A program made the translations under genes and the position numbers. 64,000 nt of DNA, taken from contig NC_062220.1 in assembly GCF_902686445.1 (NCBI RefSeq), positions 112,144,643 through 112,208,642 of the forward strand, read 5' to 3'. How positions within the stretch are numbered: the first letter of the stretch is position 1; the number at the start of each line of letters is the position of its first letter. The notes beneath the pieces were generated by a model that searched no databases, was not told the origin of the DNA, and saw only the letters and a list, made by a program, of their open reading frames with translations. The DNA is from Sciurus carolinensis (lineage: Eukaryota > Chordata > Mammalia > Rodentia > Sciuridae). Shown here one piece after another: positions 1 to 12,310 of this stretch.

Positions 1-3000
1 TAAACTTGAGTCAAAAGTGTGTGAGTGTGTGTGGGGGGGTTCTTAGAAAGAAGAGGGACATGTCACATTAATGGGGAAATCACATCTCACTCAACCATTC
101 AAGTGAATTCAGAGCAATCTCCAGGTTCTAAAAGTCTGTAGTTGGAAAATTTTAAAATATTGTTATCAGACATTTGGTACATGATAAAGAGCAAAACAAA
201 CCTTACTTGTTATTAACAGTTGGAAAACTAAGACACTGAAAATGTATTCATATCCAATATTTGTCAGTTCAGAGGTAAGGACAAGTTATATTTTATGAGC
301 AAAAAGGTTTTCTCTAAAATGTGTTGTGTTTAACACATTTATTTCTGAAAAGATTGGTGTACATTTCAATAACAATGATTTAGCCGGTTTTTAAGGACAT
401 TGACATAGCATTGCTTGCCTCAGGGAGTTACAGAAAGAAGCATATCCAAGCTCTGTGCTGACCCTACTGCACTGTTGTCTTATTTCTGTGTCTGTGCTTT
501 ACTCCCTATTGTCTGGGTAGCCAAGGGTGAATTATTTCATGTTGCTGAGATACATTTTCCTGATCTGTATATTTACTGTGCAGGAATATTGAGAGGATTA
601 ACCAGAACAATGTATGTAAAGTGCCTATAGCATATTACTTGATACACATCAAATCCCCAATACATTTTAATCACTGTGGAGATTAAAATGAGCTAGATGA
701 GGGAGCAGCATTGTTGAATATGTCCAGTGTCTTCCAGCCTGTGGATCATAGACACAGGAAGAAATAGCAGTACAGATGGAAGTCTAAAAAGGAAGGTGCT
801 GAAAGGGAACTAAGTTCTCCATCTGACAGATAGATGAAAGGGGCAGCAAGTGGGATAGAGGGAGAACAGTTGCATGCTGCTGCAGACTACCCAGTCTGGG
901 GAGTCTCACTCAGTTGAATGAGGTGGAGAAGATGGGGCACTAAGCTCTCCATGAAATGATCCTCTCTGACAACACTGGAGGAGAGTAGAACTGCTGTTGC
1001 AAGAGGCAATATCCAGAGGTCATTCAACTGCAACACCATTTCTGGCTTGCTTGCTGAGGATATCCAAACTCCTGACTACTGTGCTTTGATTGTTTTTAAT
1101 TTTGCTTTTTTTTTTTTTTCTCCCAAGGAAATAGAAGAAATTTCTGTTATTCTGTGAAATAACAATTAGAGTGAAAATAGCATCTTTGAGGCTGTTTCTA
1201 TATTGATCTCACTCTTGAGAAGAGCTTGTGTACATCTCAGTGAAGGCAGTGATAATACTAGTTATGAGGGGTGGAAGCTATGTATCTGCACTACGACTTC
1301 TTTGAAAGAAAACTTCTCTTCCCTCTTATAAAGACATGGGGAATCACACCTCAGAGCACACCGTGAAAATCTTTAGGCATAAAAACAGAATAGAGCATCT
1401 AGTTGAGGAGCATAATGAAATGGTATTAGGCGTCCAAGAGAAATCTCTAGGCCCAGTGTGCTCTATGAACATTTTTTTTTCACATAATTTAGATAGTAGT
1501 ATCTTCTCTTCTTTTTCTCAGGGTATTTTATGTTGGGGGCACAAGTTTAAAAACTCTCAAAGTCTTGTAGATACAAAGAATAATTTGAAAAATTGTTAAA
1601 CATTTCAGTCCTTTCTTTTAATGAGCTTTGTGTGTGTGATCCAAGGGATAAGACATGACTATAATGAATTACAAGCAACATAGTCCAGGTGAAGGTCACA
1701 GGAGAGGAAAACCCAAAATACTGCTGAGATGTGAAGGAAAGAGAGATCCCACAAGCTGGTGAGAATAGATACAATGGAGGTCAGGTTATCTGAGGTCAAT
1801 AGTTGTTCAAATGTATGATCTTAAGGAGATAATAGATTATCTACCTGGCCTTGGCATAGAACAAAAGAAACCAAATAAAACAAAATAGGTGAACCTATTT
1901 TGATACAATGTTCTGGCTTCCCAATATGAAACAAAATCCAGTAATACACAATTGTTATGCTCATTTCAGAAAACATAGAAGTAAGTATCTTATTTGAGAT
2001 CTCAGAAGTGGCTGGCAGCCAAAAGAAGGTAGAACTCAGGGCTTCTGACAGCAAGCCTGGCTCTCATTATTTCACAAAAATGAAATGTTTCTATATGTAA
2101 AAATGAGATTAGAGCATGATGAGTGGCCAAAGTTGATTCCTGACAAAATCTTATATTTCATATTTCAATAGATTTAGACCATAGTATGTTTGATAAACAA
2201 TAGTTTTAAATGCAAATAGTATACACATAAATGAAAATTATAATGATTAATTTAAAAAATTACACAGGACCAACATCAGAATTTTAGGTTCTCAGATTTC
2301 ACTATCTAAAAGTCGTGGGGATTGCAAAGGGAAAGAAGTACATCTCTCTTCATTCAAGACACAAATGTAAAATCAGAGAAAAAGAAAAAAACTAATCAGT
2401 GATTTGATGATAATACAGATTTGCCTTAGAATCTACTATGTCAGAAAAACATTTTATAATGTCATAACAGAAATAAATTATCCACTTAAAAATATGCCCA
2501 GAGTGACTATACACAATCTTAAAAAAAAAAGGAACTATGTTGCAATGGTTGATTGCATAGCTGAAGGCAATTCAGAATTTTAGTAGCCTTAAATTCTTTA
2601 CAGTAAAAAACAGGATTTCTTTCCCATCAAAATGCTCATGTAAACAATGCTTTAACTTGCACTTGCTGGACACATGATAGGAAATGTTGGGTCAAAATGA
2701 AGCAGCTTCTCAGACATGGGGTCAGGCATGTTCTATGAAAAGTTGATGAGTTAAGAAAGAAGCAACATAAAACATGGTGCAATTTTAGCAAATTTGAGCT
2801 AATCTGCAATGTACAAGTTGAAGAGGAAACTACTATTTGACAAAATATTTTTTTAAAGAGTGTGTCATTTTACCCAGTTACATTCTTTTCAACTGTTTTA
2901 AACCTTTCCTTCAGTACCAGACGTATTTTGTGTAAAATCAAGTGCCAATGGCTATTTAGAAAGCCATGTAATAATTTCTTTGTCTTTTTTCTTTCTTTTC

Positions 3001-3930
3001 TTTTTCATCAAATGAATCCTCAAAGAATTTCATCCAAAGCTCACAGGAATACATGCTTAATTTTGGAAAGCTCTGATGCTAGTGATTCTACACAGATTGT
3101 GTATATTTTCTTTGAATGGTCTTTGTATTTAGAACTACATATGGACTGAACTATCACTTTTGTATTTCTGAACCTTGTCACCCAGCTTGAATATGGGAGT
3201 ACTCTCCAGAGTCCCACCACCAACTTCTGGGTCTTCAGTTGTTAGGTTTCTGGAGGAGATATGTTACATACACAGCCCACCTCCCCAAAAGTAAATCAAT
3301 GACAACACTTAAGTAACCTAACAGAAAAACAGTAATGTGAGTCACTAAATGTCCATTTTAAAGCACCAAATGCTAATTCTACTGTGACATTTTGAGTGGC
3401 AAAGGACTGTGCCACAGTTTTTATCACTGCCACTGTGAAGTCAAAGATGATTTAACTGAAATATTTAAAAAATTGAACTTCCCCATTCTTATTCCCCCTT
3501 CAAATTTTTAATAACCATTTCCCAACAAGACAGAAAAGAAAAGCTCTGTGCCCCATTGCATTTCTGGTTTTCACTAATAAAATATTTTGTTCCATATATC
3601 ATTCATAACTAGTAGTTCATTGGAGAGAATATGTGAAGAAAAATGCAAAAGTAAATTTAATTCTTCCCCTTTGATAGTCATGGAACTCTTTTAAGAATTT
3701 TTAGTTCTTGACAGCACTAACACCTCCTCCAATTTAAAGGATAGGTAACTTAAAGATCTTACCCTAAAAGTAAAGTTCAGACGCACAGCCTCCAATGCAT
3801 CCCCCTCTCCCAGTTGAGAAGCCTGCTTCTGTCAGTGTTTCTGTTTCTCCTGTGGTTTTATGCTAATTCTAGGACAAAGGGGGATGTGTTTTTAGATACC
3901 AAGATAGGAACAAGTAAATGACTATAGGGA
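1..3930. other. Unassigned AT-rich non-coding DNA
   Basis: I recognise no gene and no repeat family in this stretch. It contains short homopolymer runs (for example a T-run near 1106-1120) and a G-run at 33-39. Open frames here are short, lack family resemblance and are what AT-rich DNA gives by chance. Ancient repeats too decayed to recognise by eye may be present. Confidence 0.5.
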
Positions 3931-3935
3931 ATGAT

Positions 3936-3955
3936 CCTCAAGGAATTCCTTGAGG
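3936..3955. repeat. Perfect 20-bp palindrome
   Basis: CCTCAAGGAATTCCTTGAGG equals its own reverse complement over all 20 bases and is centred on an EcoRI-like GAATTC. It lies just upstream of the CpG-dense stretch at 4001-4690. Whether it binds a dimeric factor or is chance cannot be told from one genome. Confidence 0.95.
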
Positions 3956-4000
3956 GAAAAGTATTTGGATTCCTCTCAGACTTCCCAACCATGAGATGGC

Positions 4001-4690
4001 ATTGTTTGAAAACAGACAAAACAAACGCCCGGGACTGAAATACTTTGTATGTGTTGTTATTTGCAGTGCATGCCAAGACATTCATGAGCACCAGAGCCAA
4101 GCTGGCGAGCTAATTAAATATATATATGTATGTGTTTAAAACAGCCTAATAAGGAGCATTGGAAATCTTCAAGATGAGCGAATATCTTATAACTTCTTCC
4201 GCAGGTGCGAGGATAGCTACAAGCCATGGACTTTCTGTCCTGCTTCTTGTTTGTGGCTTTGTGAAGGGTGCTTTGCTTTAATCTAAAGTGCTGACTTTTT
4301 TCCAATATCACTTTCTCTTCTTAAAGCAAAGAGCAAATCGCCTGTAAAATCTACGGAGCGGACAGCAAAGTTGACCCTAAACTCCAAGCATCATTCCGCA
4401 CCCTCTGTACTCTAATTACCTACACAAGGAGCGCCTGCTTCCGGAACCATAAATGAAGAGGCTATCACACGCTTTGTTGATAATATTTTCTTTGGCAAAT
4501 CACTGATCTTTTCTTTCAAGACAATTAGTGTGAAGTGATAGAACATTTTCTAATAGCAAGATCTATTTTTTTCCTTTTCTTTCGGCAAAAAACATAAAAT
4601 AAAAAAATCATCATCTCACTGACTGCTCAGGGGTTGGCCTGAAAGTCATCGGTATGGTAAATATTTACTATGGATACCACTGATTTCCTA
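4001..4690. promoter_or_regulatory. Candidate conserved non-coding / enhancer-like element
   Basis: The stretch is repeat-poor and has about 15 CpG dinucleotides (for example near 4027, 4200-4210, 4350-4365, 4398, 4430 and 4640), far more than its AT-rich, CpG-depleted neighbours. It contains homeodomain-type TAAT cores (CTAATTACC near 4415; CAATTAGTG near 4521) and a palindromic forkhead-like GTAAATATTTAC at 4657-4668, flanked by GGTAT and ATACC. No long open frame is present. Retained CpGs and mixed base composition suggest constraint or a regulatory element. This is inference; an undecayed repeat or a non-coding exon are alternatives. Confidence 0.3.
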
Positions 4691-7070
4691 ATAAAGGACC
4701 CACTATCTGCAGGAAGCAAACAGAGATCAGAAGTCTACAAAACATAAACTATCACCAAACAAAAACCCCTTTCATGGTCAAAACTATCAACACTTCGAGG
4801 CAACAAGGAGAACATTATTTTAAATAAGGAATAATTAAAGAAAGTTTTTTTTTAAACTTCTTTTTTCTTGGATTTTTTTCTTCTTTTTCTTGAGTATAGT
4901 TCTTGTTCAATGGTGGCAAGTGCTGATAATGGCCAATCCCTGTCAATCCTGGGAGGTTTATATAAATACATTTTCAGTGTTCAATATTTCAATGTATTTT
5001 AATTCATTTTGCAATTCCTGTATATGCAAACCCAACAAATTCTGTAAATTGCTTATAGTATGTGTGATATAACTTCAAAATAGATATACTACAACCTTCA
5101 TGCAAGCTGATTTTTATCATGCTATATATAAATATATACATATGAATGTCTATATGTTGAGCCACCAATCAACTTCTTTTGATAGTGTTTGTTTTTCATT
5201 TATAATTCATATATTGTATAAATTCCACAGTACATTGTTTCACTTCCACAAGTTTGACAGCTGCAGATGGTCTCTGTTGTCCTCTGCTTCCTTCTGGAAA
5301 ATGCATATTCAAAATTGTATCTGTCTCTGATAAATGAGCTTTGTTGTGTGTATGCTATGTTGGAATTTGCTATGTTCCTTTAAATATGGTGTTTATTGAG
5401 GTTTGAGAGTCTCTTGACTCTGAAGAATGCACACTTTGGTTTTAACATCTATCCCTGTCATCATTATTCTATCATCAGAAAGGAATGTTGTTTCTAGAAA
5501 TTCTGCCTTGGAGGTGAGCATGGGGAAGTTTCATGAAACAGACCCCTCTTCCTTCCCTGTGTTCTTGGGAGAGCACTTCTTGGTATGGCTAAAGGATGCT
5601 GCTTCCCTTGAGCTCTTGTCATTCTGTTATTTGCTGCTAATTATATTTTAATGTCTCCTACTTAAAAAATTAAAATTTGGTTGTTGGCTAAATACAATAT
5701 GCAAACGATGGCTGCAAATCCCTGACTAAAGAAGATATGTGTTCAGTTTTCACTGTTCAAGTGAGTTATGATTTTAAATATTCCATTCTTATTTTTGGTT
5801 TTATGATAATTCAAACTATTTACTTGGAACTTGTTTAAACTTTTGCAAAAAAAAAAAAAAAGATAGAACTCTTAATGTGCTCTTACATACACTGTGGAAT
5901 CAATATGGCTTGAGAAAGAAATGACCTAAGTTTTCCTTCCAGAGAGATTCTTCCATTTTCTTTCATTACAAAACCAGAAGATCATCCATGTGGGGACCAT
6001 GCACTCCCAGTCTAAGGTCCTAAGTGGAAGGCTGAAGACAATGAATATCTCTGCTTTTCAAAGGTAAATGCATTGACTCTGCTATTTAGTTTTAAGCAAG
6101 GTGCATATTTTCATAACATTCTAGACCTTATCTTCTGAAAAATAATGTTTCATTCTAAATCTTTTCTTGACATTCTTCTTGTTCATTTGGTTTATTATTT
6201 CAGTCTAATAAGAAAAATAAAGGTTTTGATTGCACTATTTTATTAACTTAGAAATGTATTTTATTTCAAGTTTAATATTTTAAAATGCATAAAATAATGG
6301 TAAATATCATCTGTTAAGTTTATCTGAGGCTTAAGGACTGCATACAGAAAAGTGTAAGTTTGTATACAGATTCAAATTTAGTCACGCTGGGAAAATCCAC
6401 AATGTAATATTTGTTTTCTCAAAATGCAGGTAATGAGATTAGTCAATTCTAAAGAAAGACAGATTTGCACTTATATCAACAATGTTGACCATGTTCATAA
6501 TAAAGGGCATGTGCTAGTTTGGGATTAGAATACTCATGAGACTCTAATACCAGTGTCCAAATTAGAGAAAACCTACTTGTCTTTGGGTTAGCAATAGTCC
6601 AATTCACTGGTCACTTTGAGAAAGAGCATAGCATATTATCTGCTCCAAACTAAGAAAATTAGTGTGGAATCTTAAATATTAGGAAAGAAACTGCAGTACA
6701 CGGCAGATAACTTCTAGTGGTTTTCATCTTATTTTATATGCATTTGGGGCTATAACTTTGTGTGTAACCATGACTCTAAAAATGAATAAAGATTGAAAAA
6801 CAAGTTATCTGTCCTTCTCAACCTTGTTTCCAAGGTTATGTGATATCTTTCATAAGACAGAATCATAGAAAGCGGAAATCACTTACTTGAATTCACATCA
6901 GAACCTTTATTACTTAAAAACTTACAGACTGCTTACAAATTATACAAATGAAAACACTTGAAGATAAAATAACAAAATTCTTTAAAGCAGATGCTCTGAA
7001 TCTCAGTTGGTAAATAAACTTGGAATCTATGAATCTATTGAAATTAGTTGCCCCACCCACACTTAAACTA
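4691..7070. other. Unassigned non-coding DNA
   Basis: No gene or clear repeat was recognised. A short A-run sits at about 5849-5863. The open frames in 4890-5650 (60-76 codons) have no recognisable motif and are probably chance. Part of 4890-5060 looks non-repetitive and might be old unique sequence. Confidence 0.5.
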
Positions 7071-7074
7071 TATG

Positions 7075-7285
7075 GTGTAACAAATATATACATGATGTTT
7101 ACTTTGTATTAGGCATATTGAGTAGTCTAAAGATGATTTAGAGTATAAAGGAGGATATGTTTATTTTATATGTAAATACTATGTCATTTTATATAAAAGA
7201 ATTGAATATCTGCAGATTTTAGTATTCCAGCGAGTTCATAGAATTGATCCCCTGCAGATGCTAGGGATGGCTATATATGTATATT
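7075..7285 (+). mobile_element. Tigger-type DNA transposon relic (3' part)
   Basis: The run of phrases 'gtattaggcat...agatgatttagagtata', 'aaatactatgtcattttatata' and 'ctgcagattttagtattcc' follows the remembered 3' half of a non-autonomous TcMar-Tigger element, whose end reads as an imperfect inverted terminus. It is strongly diverged and has no coding capacity. Confidence 0.45.
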
Positions 7286-7478
7286 TTTGCACATATTTTT
7301 GTTTTATGGAGATGGTCCTTCACATTCATTGATTCTGAAAGTAATTTAGTTATTATTTGCTGGCCTAAAACTTAATAATTAGATGATTTTAAGAACAGAA
7401 GGGGACCTGGTTCAATATGTTTTAATTGGTTTGCCTTAAAACTCTTGGAAGCAAGACATGTTCAGGGAGATATATTAG

Positions 7479-7491
7479 GACACACATGCGT

Positions 7492-7521
<30 letters not shown>
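7479..7521. repeat. (CA)n microsatellite
   Basis: An alternating CA tract of about 40 bases, interrupted once near its left end by TGCGTG. It is a simple repeat and probably length-polymorphic. Confidence 0.95.
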
Positions 7522-7523
<2 letters not shown>

Positions 7524-8039
7524 TTGGCAAAGAAAACATATATTTTTAAATCCAAAAAAAATTCTTTAGATTTGTTACAGATGGAGTAAAAGATATGTGG
7601 TGATATTTGTTGAATTTTTGTAACAGATGCTAATGTAATTTTGCAAAAGTTTCACAGATACTATTCAAATAAGTGGTCCTAGTATTGACCCTGTATAAAA
7701 AATGAAATATTAAATATAGCTTAGTTTTAGTTTGTGTAAGAAAATAATATTGCAGGAGATAAATATAATCTTTCTGAGATAATATGCAAACTCTGATGAT
7801 TATATCTTAGAATTAAGACTATATAACTATAAAATATATGTACACATAATTCCAAGTGTTAAGTCCAAATAATTTTAGTTTTAGACCTGCTCATAATTAA
7901 GGGGACATTCAGTCATTCAGGAAGCATGGATGCTTAAGGGCTTCAGTCATTGCATACAGGTCTTTCCTGTATCTAGGGAGAGTCATACAGAAAACACTCA
8001 AAAGCAAGAAAATCTAAGAAAGCATCTGAGGATGGTGTA

Positions 8040-8330
8040 AAGGTGTGTGACTAGGAGGTCAGAGATTTCTCTGTAGAGGTGGCATTTAAGCATATTTTAA
8101 TAAAAATCCAGTCCAGAGAGAATCTGGAAGAAGAGGTTTCAGGAAGAGAGAGCAGCTTGGGTCAAACTCCTTGAAGCAGAGTCCACCCAGACTTGTTCTG
8201 GGACTGGACTGAGGACAAGAGCATAAAAGTCAGGGAAGAGTGACCTGAGATAAGTTTGGGCAAGAAAACACCAGTCAATACTGAGCCAAGGAGAGCAAAG
8301 AGGATCCAGGAAGAGTTTGTGAACTTATAG
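8040..8330 (+). mobile_element. L2 LINE relic
   Basis: Phrases equivalent to 'gaggtggcatttaagc', 'gaagaagaggtttcaggaagagagagcag' and 'caaactccttgaagcag' follow the remembered order of an L2 3' region (size-selected insert, 'aggcagagggaacagcaagtgcaaaggccctgaggc'). It is old, gapped and non-coding. Family identity is from memory only. Confidence 0.4.
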
Positions 8331-8621
8331 TGTGAACTACTATTCTGAAATCAGTTCACTGCCTCTTTCTGGAATTTGACCTCTCATGTAGTTCAACTTG
8401 TTAACCAGACTCCTTTGCAAATAGCACTGAGTCTTACTGATAGGTCATACTGTTGAATTGATACTGCATGGACACAGGAGGCATGAGAGACCAATTAAAC
8501 GTCTTAATGCTAATTTACAATCGATATGTTGAGGAACAAAGGGAGAAATTGAAAGGATGGATGGATAATTTGAGTGTGGTAATGAACTAATTGCAAATGT
8601 AATTTGAAATAAAAGCATGAG

Positions 8622-9395
8622 TACAGTAGTTCCCCCTTATTCATGGTTCTGCTTTCCTCTGGTTTCAACTACCATCTAAAATATTAAATGGAAAATTCCA
8701 AAAATAATTCATAAATTTTACATTGAAGGGTGTTGAGATTAGTTGAGATTAGTATGATGAATCGTACAAGGTCCTGCTTTACCCTCCCCTGGAATGTAAA
8801 TCATCCCTTTTTCTAATGTATCCACTCTGTGTATGCTGCTTTCCTATTAGTCACTTAGCAGCAATCTGTTATCAGGTGAACTGCCATGGTATCACAGTAC
8901 TGTGCTCAAATAATCTGTATTTTACTTAATAGTTCCCCCAAAGCCACAAGAATGAAAAATCATGCTGGAAATGCACATACATAAAATGCTTGTTTGGGTT
9001 TTTTGTTTTTGTTTTAGTTTTCTGTGTTTTTTTTTTTTTTTTTTTTTTTGACTGGGAATTGAAGCCAGGGGTGCTAAACCACTGAGCCACATTGCCAGAT
9101 CTTTTAAGTTTCTGTTTTGAAACAGGGTCTTGCTAAAGTGACTTAGGTCACTAAAATTGCTGAGGTTGGCTTTGAAGTGCAGTCCTCAGGCCTCAGCCTC
9201 CTGAGTGGCTGGCATTACAGGCATGCATCACCTTGGCCAGCATAAAAATACTTCTTTAAGTAAGAAGATGAGCATTTTCAACATTATCATAGGAATGTAT
9301 GTGCTGGGAAAAAGCATCATATATAGGTTTGGTACTATCCATTGTTTCAAGCATCCATTGGAGTTCTTGGAAAAAAATCCCTCTTTATATAAACA
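8622..9395 (+). mobile_element. Tigger-type (MER2-like) DNA transposon interrupted by a SINE
   Basis: The left end 'cagtagttcccccttattcatgg' and the following 'aaatattaaatggaaaattcca' match the start of a Tigger-derived non-autonomous element. The right end 'ggtttggtactatccattg...catccattggagttcttgg' (about 9325-9372) matches the opposite end. A minus-strand composite SINE (9010-9243) splits the two halves, so the transposon is older than the SINE. The element is non-coding. Confidence 0.55.
9010..9243 (-). mobile_element. Composite Alu/B1-like + ID SINE
   Basis: Read on the minus strand, the element starts with a 7SL-derived B1-like unit ('gcctgtaatgccagccactcaggaggctgagg'), is followed by an ID/tRNA-like unit ('atgtggctcagtggtttagcacccctggcttcaattccc'), and ends in a poly(A) that appears here as the T-run at 9028-9050. 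An imperfect flanking duplication (cataaaatgctt near 8980; cataaaaatactt at 9241) supports L1-mediated insertion. The composite architecture is typical of sciurid genomes. Confidence 0.85.
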
Positions 9396-12135
9396 AAAAA
9401 AGGCTGGCAGAGTAAAAGAAAAAAATGCTCACTCCTAAACATCTTTTAAAAATTAATCAAAAAGATTAATATTAAAATATTAAAAATAAAAAATAAAATA
9501 AAATAATTAAATATTTTAAAAGAAAGAAAAGGAAAAAGTCTACAGCATGAACACACACACACACACACATTATTTTTAAAATCAGAAAATATGAGCTTAG
9601 AGTTAGCCACAGTACAAATCCCAGAAGTCAATGGATGAAAGGGCATTGTGTCTTCAAGGGTAAAGGTTGTGACAAAAGTTACATTTCCATTGTTAAAGAA
9701 CTAAAATCATTCTGAGGTGGACAAATTCAGAAAAAAAATAGCATGTATGTACTCTTCTTAAAAATTATATTTACCTATATGACCCAACTGAGACATAAAT
9801 CAAGTATGAGGTTATTAGTAAATGTACATACTATAAACTACCAAATAAGATTTGAAATTGTGCTAAATCTAAAGAATGGTGGAGTGCTTTATTGTAGTTT
9901 ACTGTATATGAAAAGAAACAAAAACATCACAAGAAATACTTATATTTTGCATGCAATGCATTCGATTATTTTCAATTTCATTGTTTTTTGTTTTTCTTTT
10001 ATTTTTCTGTTCATGCATGTCACAAAACAGTAAAATAATTTTACAACACATAGTTTGAAGAAAATATTACAGGTGTATTTTATTCCAAAGTATAAAACAA
10101 ATGAGAAACATAATTAAAAGAAAATATGTAACATCACACAATAATGTCAGTTGTAAACTCTGTGTTATTAGAAATGAAAGTCAAGGGTGAACCAAAGAAG
10201 AAAAAAAATGTATCCTTTGTCCTTTACTAAAGTGGGCTCCAATTCATTGTGGGGTTTGAGGAAACAATGAAGCTATTTTTTATGTCTGTGGTCTTTGTGA
10301 TTTGTTTTAGGTTTGTATCTTTCTTTTCTGGTTTATCCTTATCTGAACCTCCTTCCTGTTTTGTGAAATCTCCAACTCTTAGTTACAACTGATGAGGCAG
10401 CATTTTCTTCTTCAAAACTTTGAGAAATACATTGGAGAGTAAGTGGAACACCAGCATGTAAGTCCACTTCCACAGCTGTCCCCAGTACCCAGAGAAGTAC
10501 CAGAATTCATTGAACTCATTGTGTTTAATCACTTCTCTGACCCAGATTAATGATGGATTGATCATGGAGTCTTTAGGAAGGAAATAGAAGGGCAATCTTG
10601 AATTTACATTTGATTTGTATAATCTTATAAGAAAAATCCTCCATTGCTTGAAAGCAGAGTTTTGAGCCACCCTAATAAAGTTGCACATCTCATTCATGCC
10701 TAGCAGCTGAACCAATTCATGGGCTTAGAACTCCTCATGGAGGAGTTAACTGGTCCCAACAACTGTATTTCACAGGCATACTAGGAATATTACTCTTATT
10801 CTCCCCATAAATGAAGCCTTTTAGAGAATATCAGAGAAAGAGAAATGCCCAGCCTAGGTGACAGGTGACCAGTGGATTGTTTAGGAGTAGGTCCAATGAA
10901 ACCACCATACACACTTTCAATTATTCTCCAACTCTTAAAAAAGTTGAAATGTACAACTTTAGAGATGGAAGGAATTCACTGTTGATTCTCTGCCCTGTGA
11001 GGTAATAGCTATAGTTCTGTGAAGGGCCTTGAATTTTCTCCTCTTCACAAAAATAGTCAATAAAAAGCAATGCCTTATCCCTGGAGGAAATGGAGAAATA
11101 ATGATATTATCAGAGACATGGATGAGTCATTTACCTCTTCCTTTGATGGTACAGAAGGCAGCTGAGTTTTGAGGTTGAAAATCATAAGCATAATTATGTG
11201 CTGTGTACATTTGTAGCTGCTGGTCCAGATGTGGGTTACTTATTGGAGCAAATTATCTGAGTTCCCAGCACCTGTCATGCAGATAATAATTGGGTAACTT
11301 TATACTTATTGCAATTAGAATTTTTAAAGAGGATTTTTTTTTCTACACATGGCAGGGATAAAAGTACCTCTTTATCATCTTACTTCAAATTTGCAGTGAT
11401 TCCGTAGGTCTGAGCCACAAGGCAGTGACTCCATAGGTCTGGCCAAATCCCAGAAAAACCTACTAACAGAAGCTAGAGATCAGAAAAAAAATATCACTTT
11501 GGGGTCTCAAATTCTATGGGACAGAAGAAAAACTATAGATATGGGCCTCTGATGACTTCAAACATGTATTTATACATTCAAGGTATACTAATTCCAATCT
11601 TCTACAAACTGTCAGTGAAAAAGAAAATTATGATATACTGCCTGCAAATAGTATAAAACAGACACATCAGACTTATCCCCAACTGAAGGAGAATCTGGAA
11701 TATTGAAATACAAGTTCCTGTCAGTCATTGGTTGAGAGTATCTGACCTTTGGAGTTTCATTCCTGGGTACTTTAAGTCTGCCTTGTACAAGTACAGAGTT
11801 GCCTTCCGCAGCTTCCAAGACAGTCTTCAGGGAAAATACTGCAGATGTTGACAGCTGGAAATGTGCTTGAACATATTGAAGTGTTAAGGTAGATATGGGC
11901 TGGGATAGTTCCTGATGAAATAACTGTTTACAGAGAAGAAAAGTATACATACGTCTCAGTGGATGAAAGACAGACATTGATGAAATTCAATATCTACCTA
12001 TGATTAGATATTTTCCTTTTATAATGAGAAGTGAGGAACAGGACAATGATACCAATATCTATTTCCCACATAAAAATGTTCTTATAAGCATTTCATAATT
12101 CATAATTAGAAAGAACAATTAATCATTTATAGGAG
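9396..12135. other. Unassigned non-coding DNA with two unexplained open frames
   Basis: The left end is an A/T-rich simple-sequence tract with a short (AC)n at 9550-9569. The rest was not assigned to a repeat. Two minus-strand open frames stand out for length: 10383-10715 (110 codons) and 11612-11977 (121 codons). Neither resembles a protein I can name, neither has a visible start context or partner exons, and both could be chance or remnants of an old retrocopy or ERV. I do not call either a gene. Confidence 0.45.
11393..11450. repeat. 29-bp tandem duplication, two diverged copies
   Basis: GCAGTGATTCCGTAGGTCTG at 11393 recurs as GCAGTGACTCCATAGGTCTG at 11422, giving a period of 29 bp with a few substitutions. 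This is a local duplication of unclear origin. Confidence 0.85.
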
Positions 12136-12139
12136 AATA

Positions 12140-12310
12140 TATAAGCAAATGGTGTATTCACAAATGAGAAGAATGGAAAGCAATAAAAATAACAATCTGG
12201 GGCTATTTACAGCATTATGGGTGAATCTTAAAGTCCTGATTGATGAAATCCATTAGGGAATGCATACAGGATTCCCTTTATAAGAAAATTCAATAAAGAT
12301 AAAAATTGAA
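12140..12310 (+). mobile_element. Ancient L1 (L1M) ORF2 3'-end relic
   Basis: The phrase order 'aaatggtgtattcacaaatgag', 'agcaataaaaat', 'tgggtgaatcttaaa' and 'gattccctttat' follows the decayed end of L1 ORF2 (consensus 'gtggtatattcatacaatggaat...catggatgaatctcaaa...tatgattccatttatatg'). It is highly diverged and has no open frame. Confidence 0.5.
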
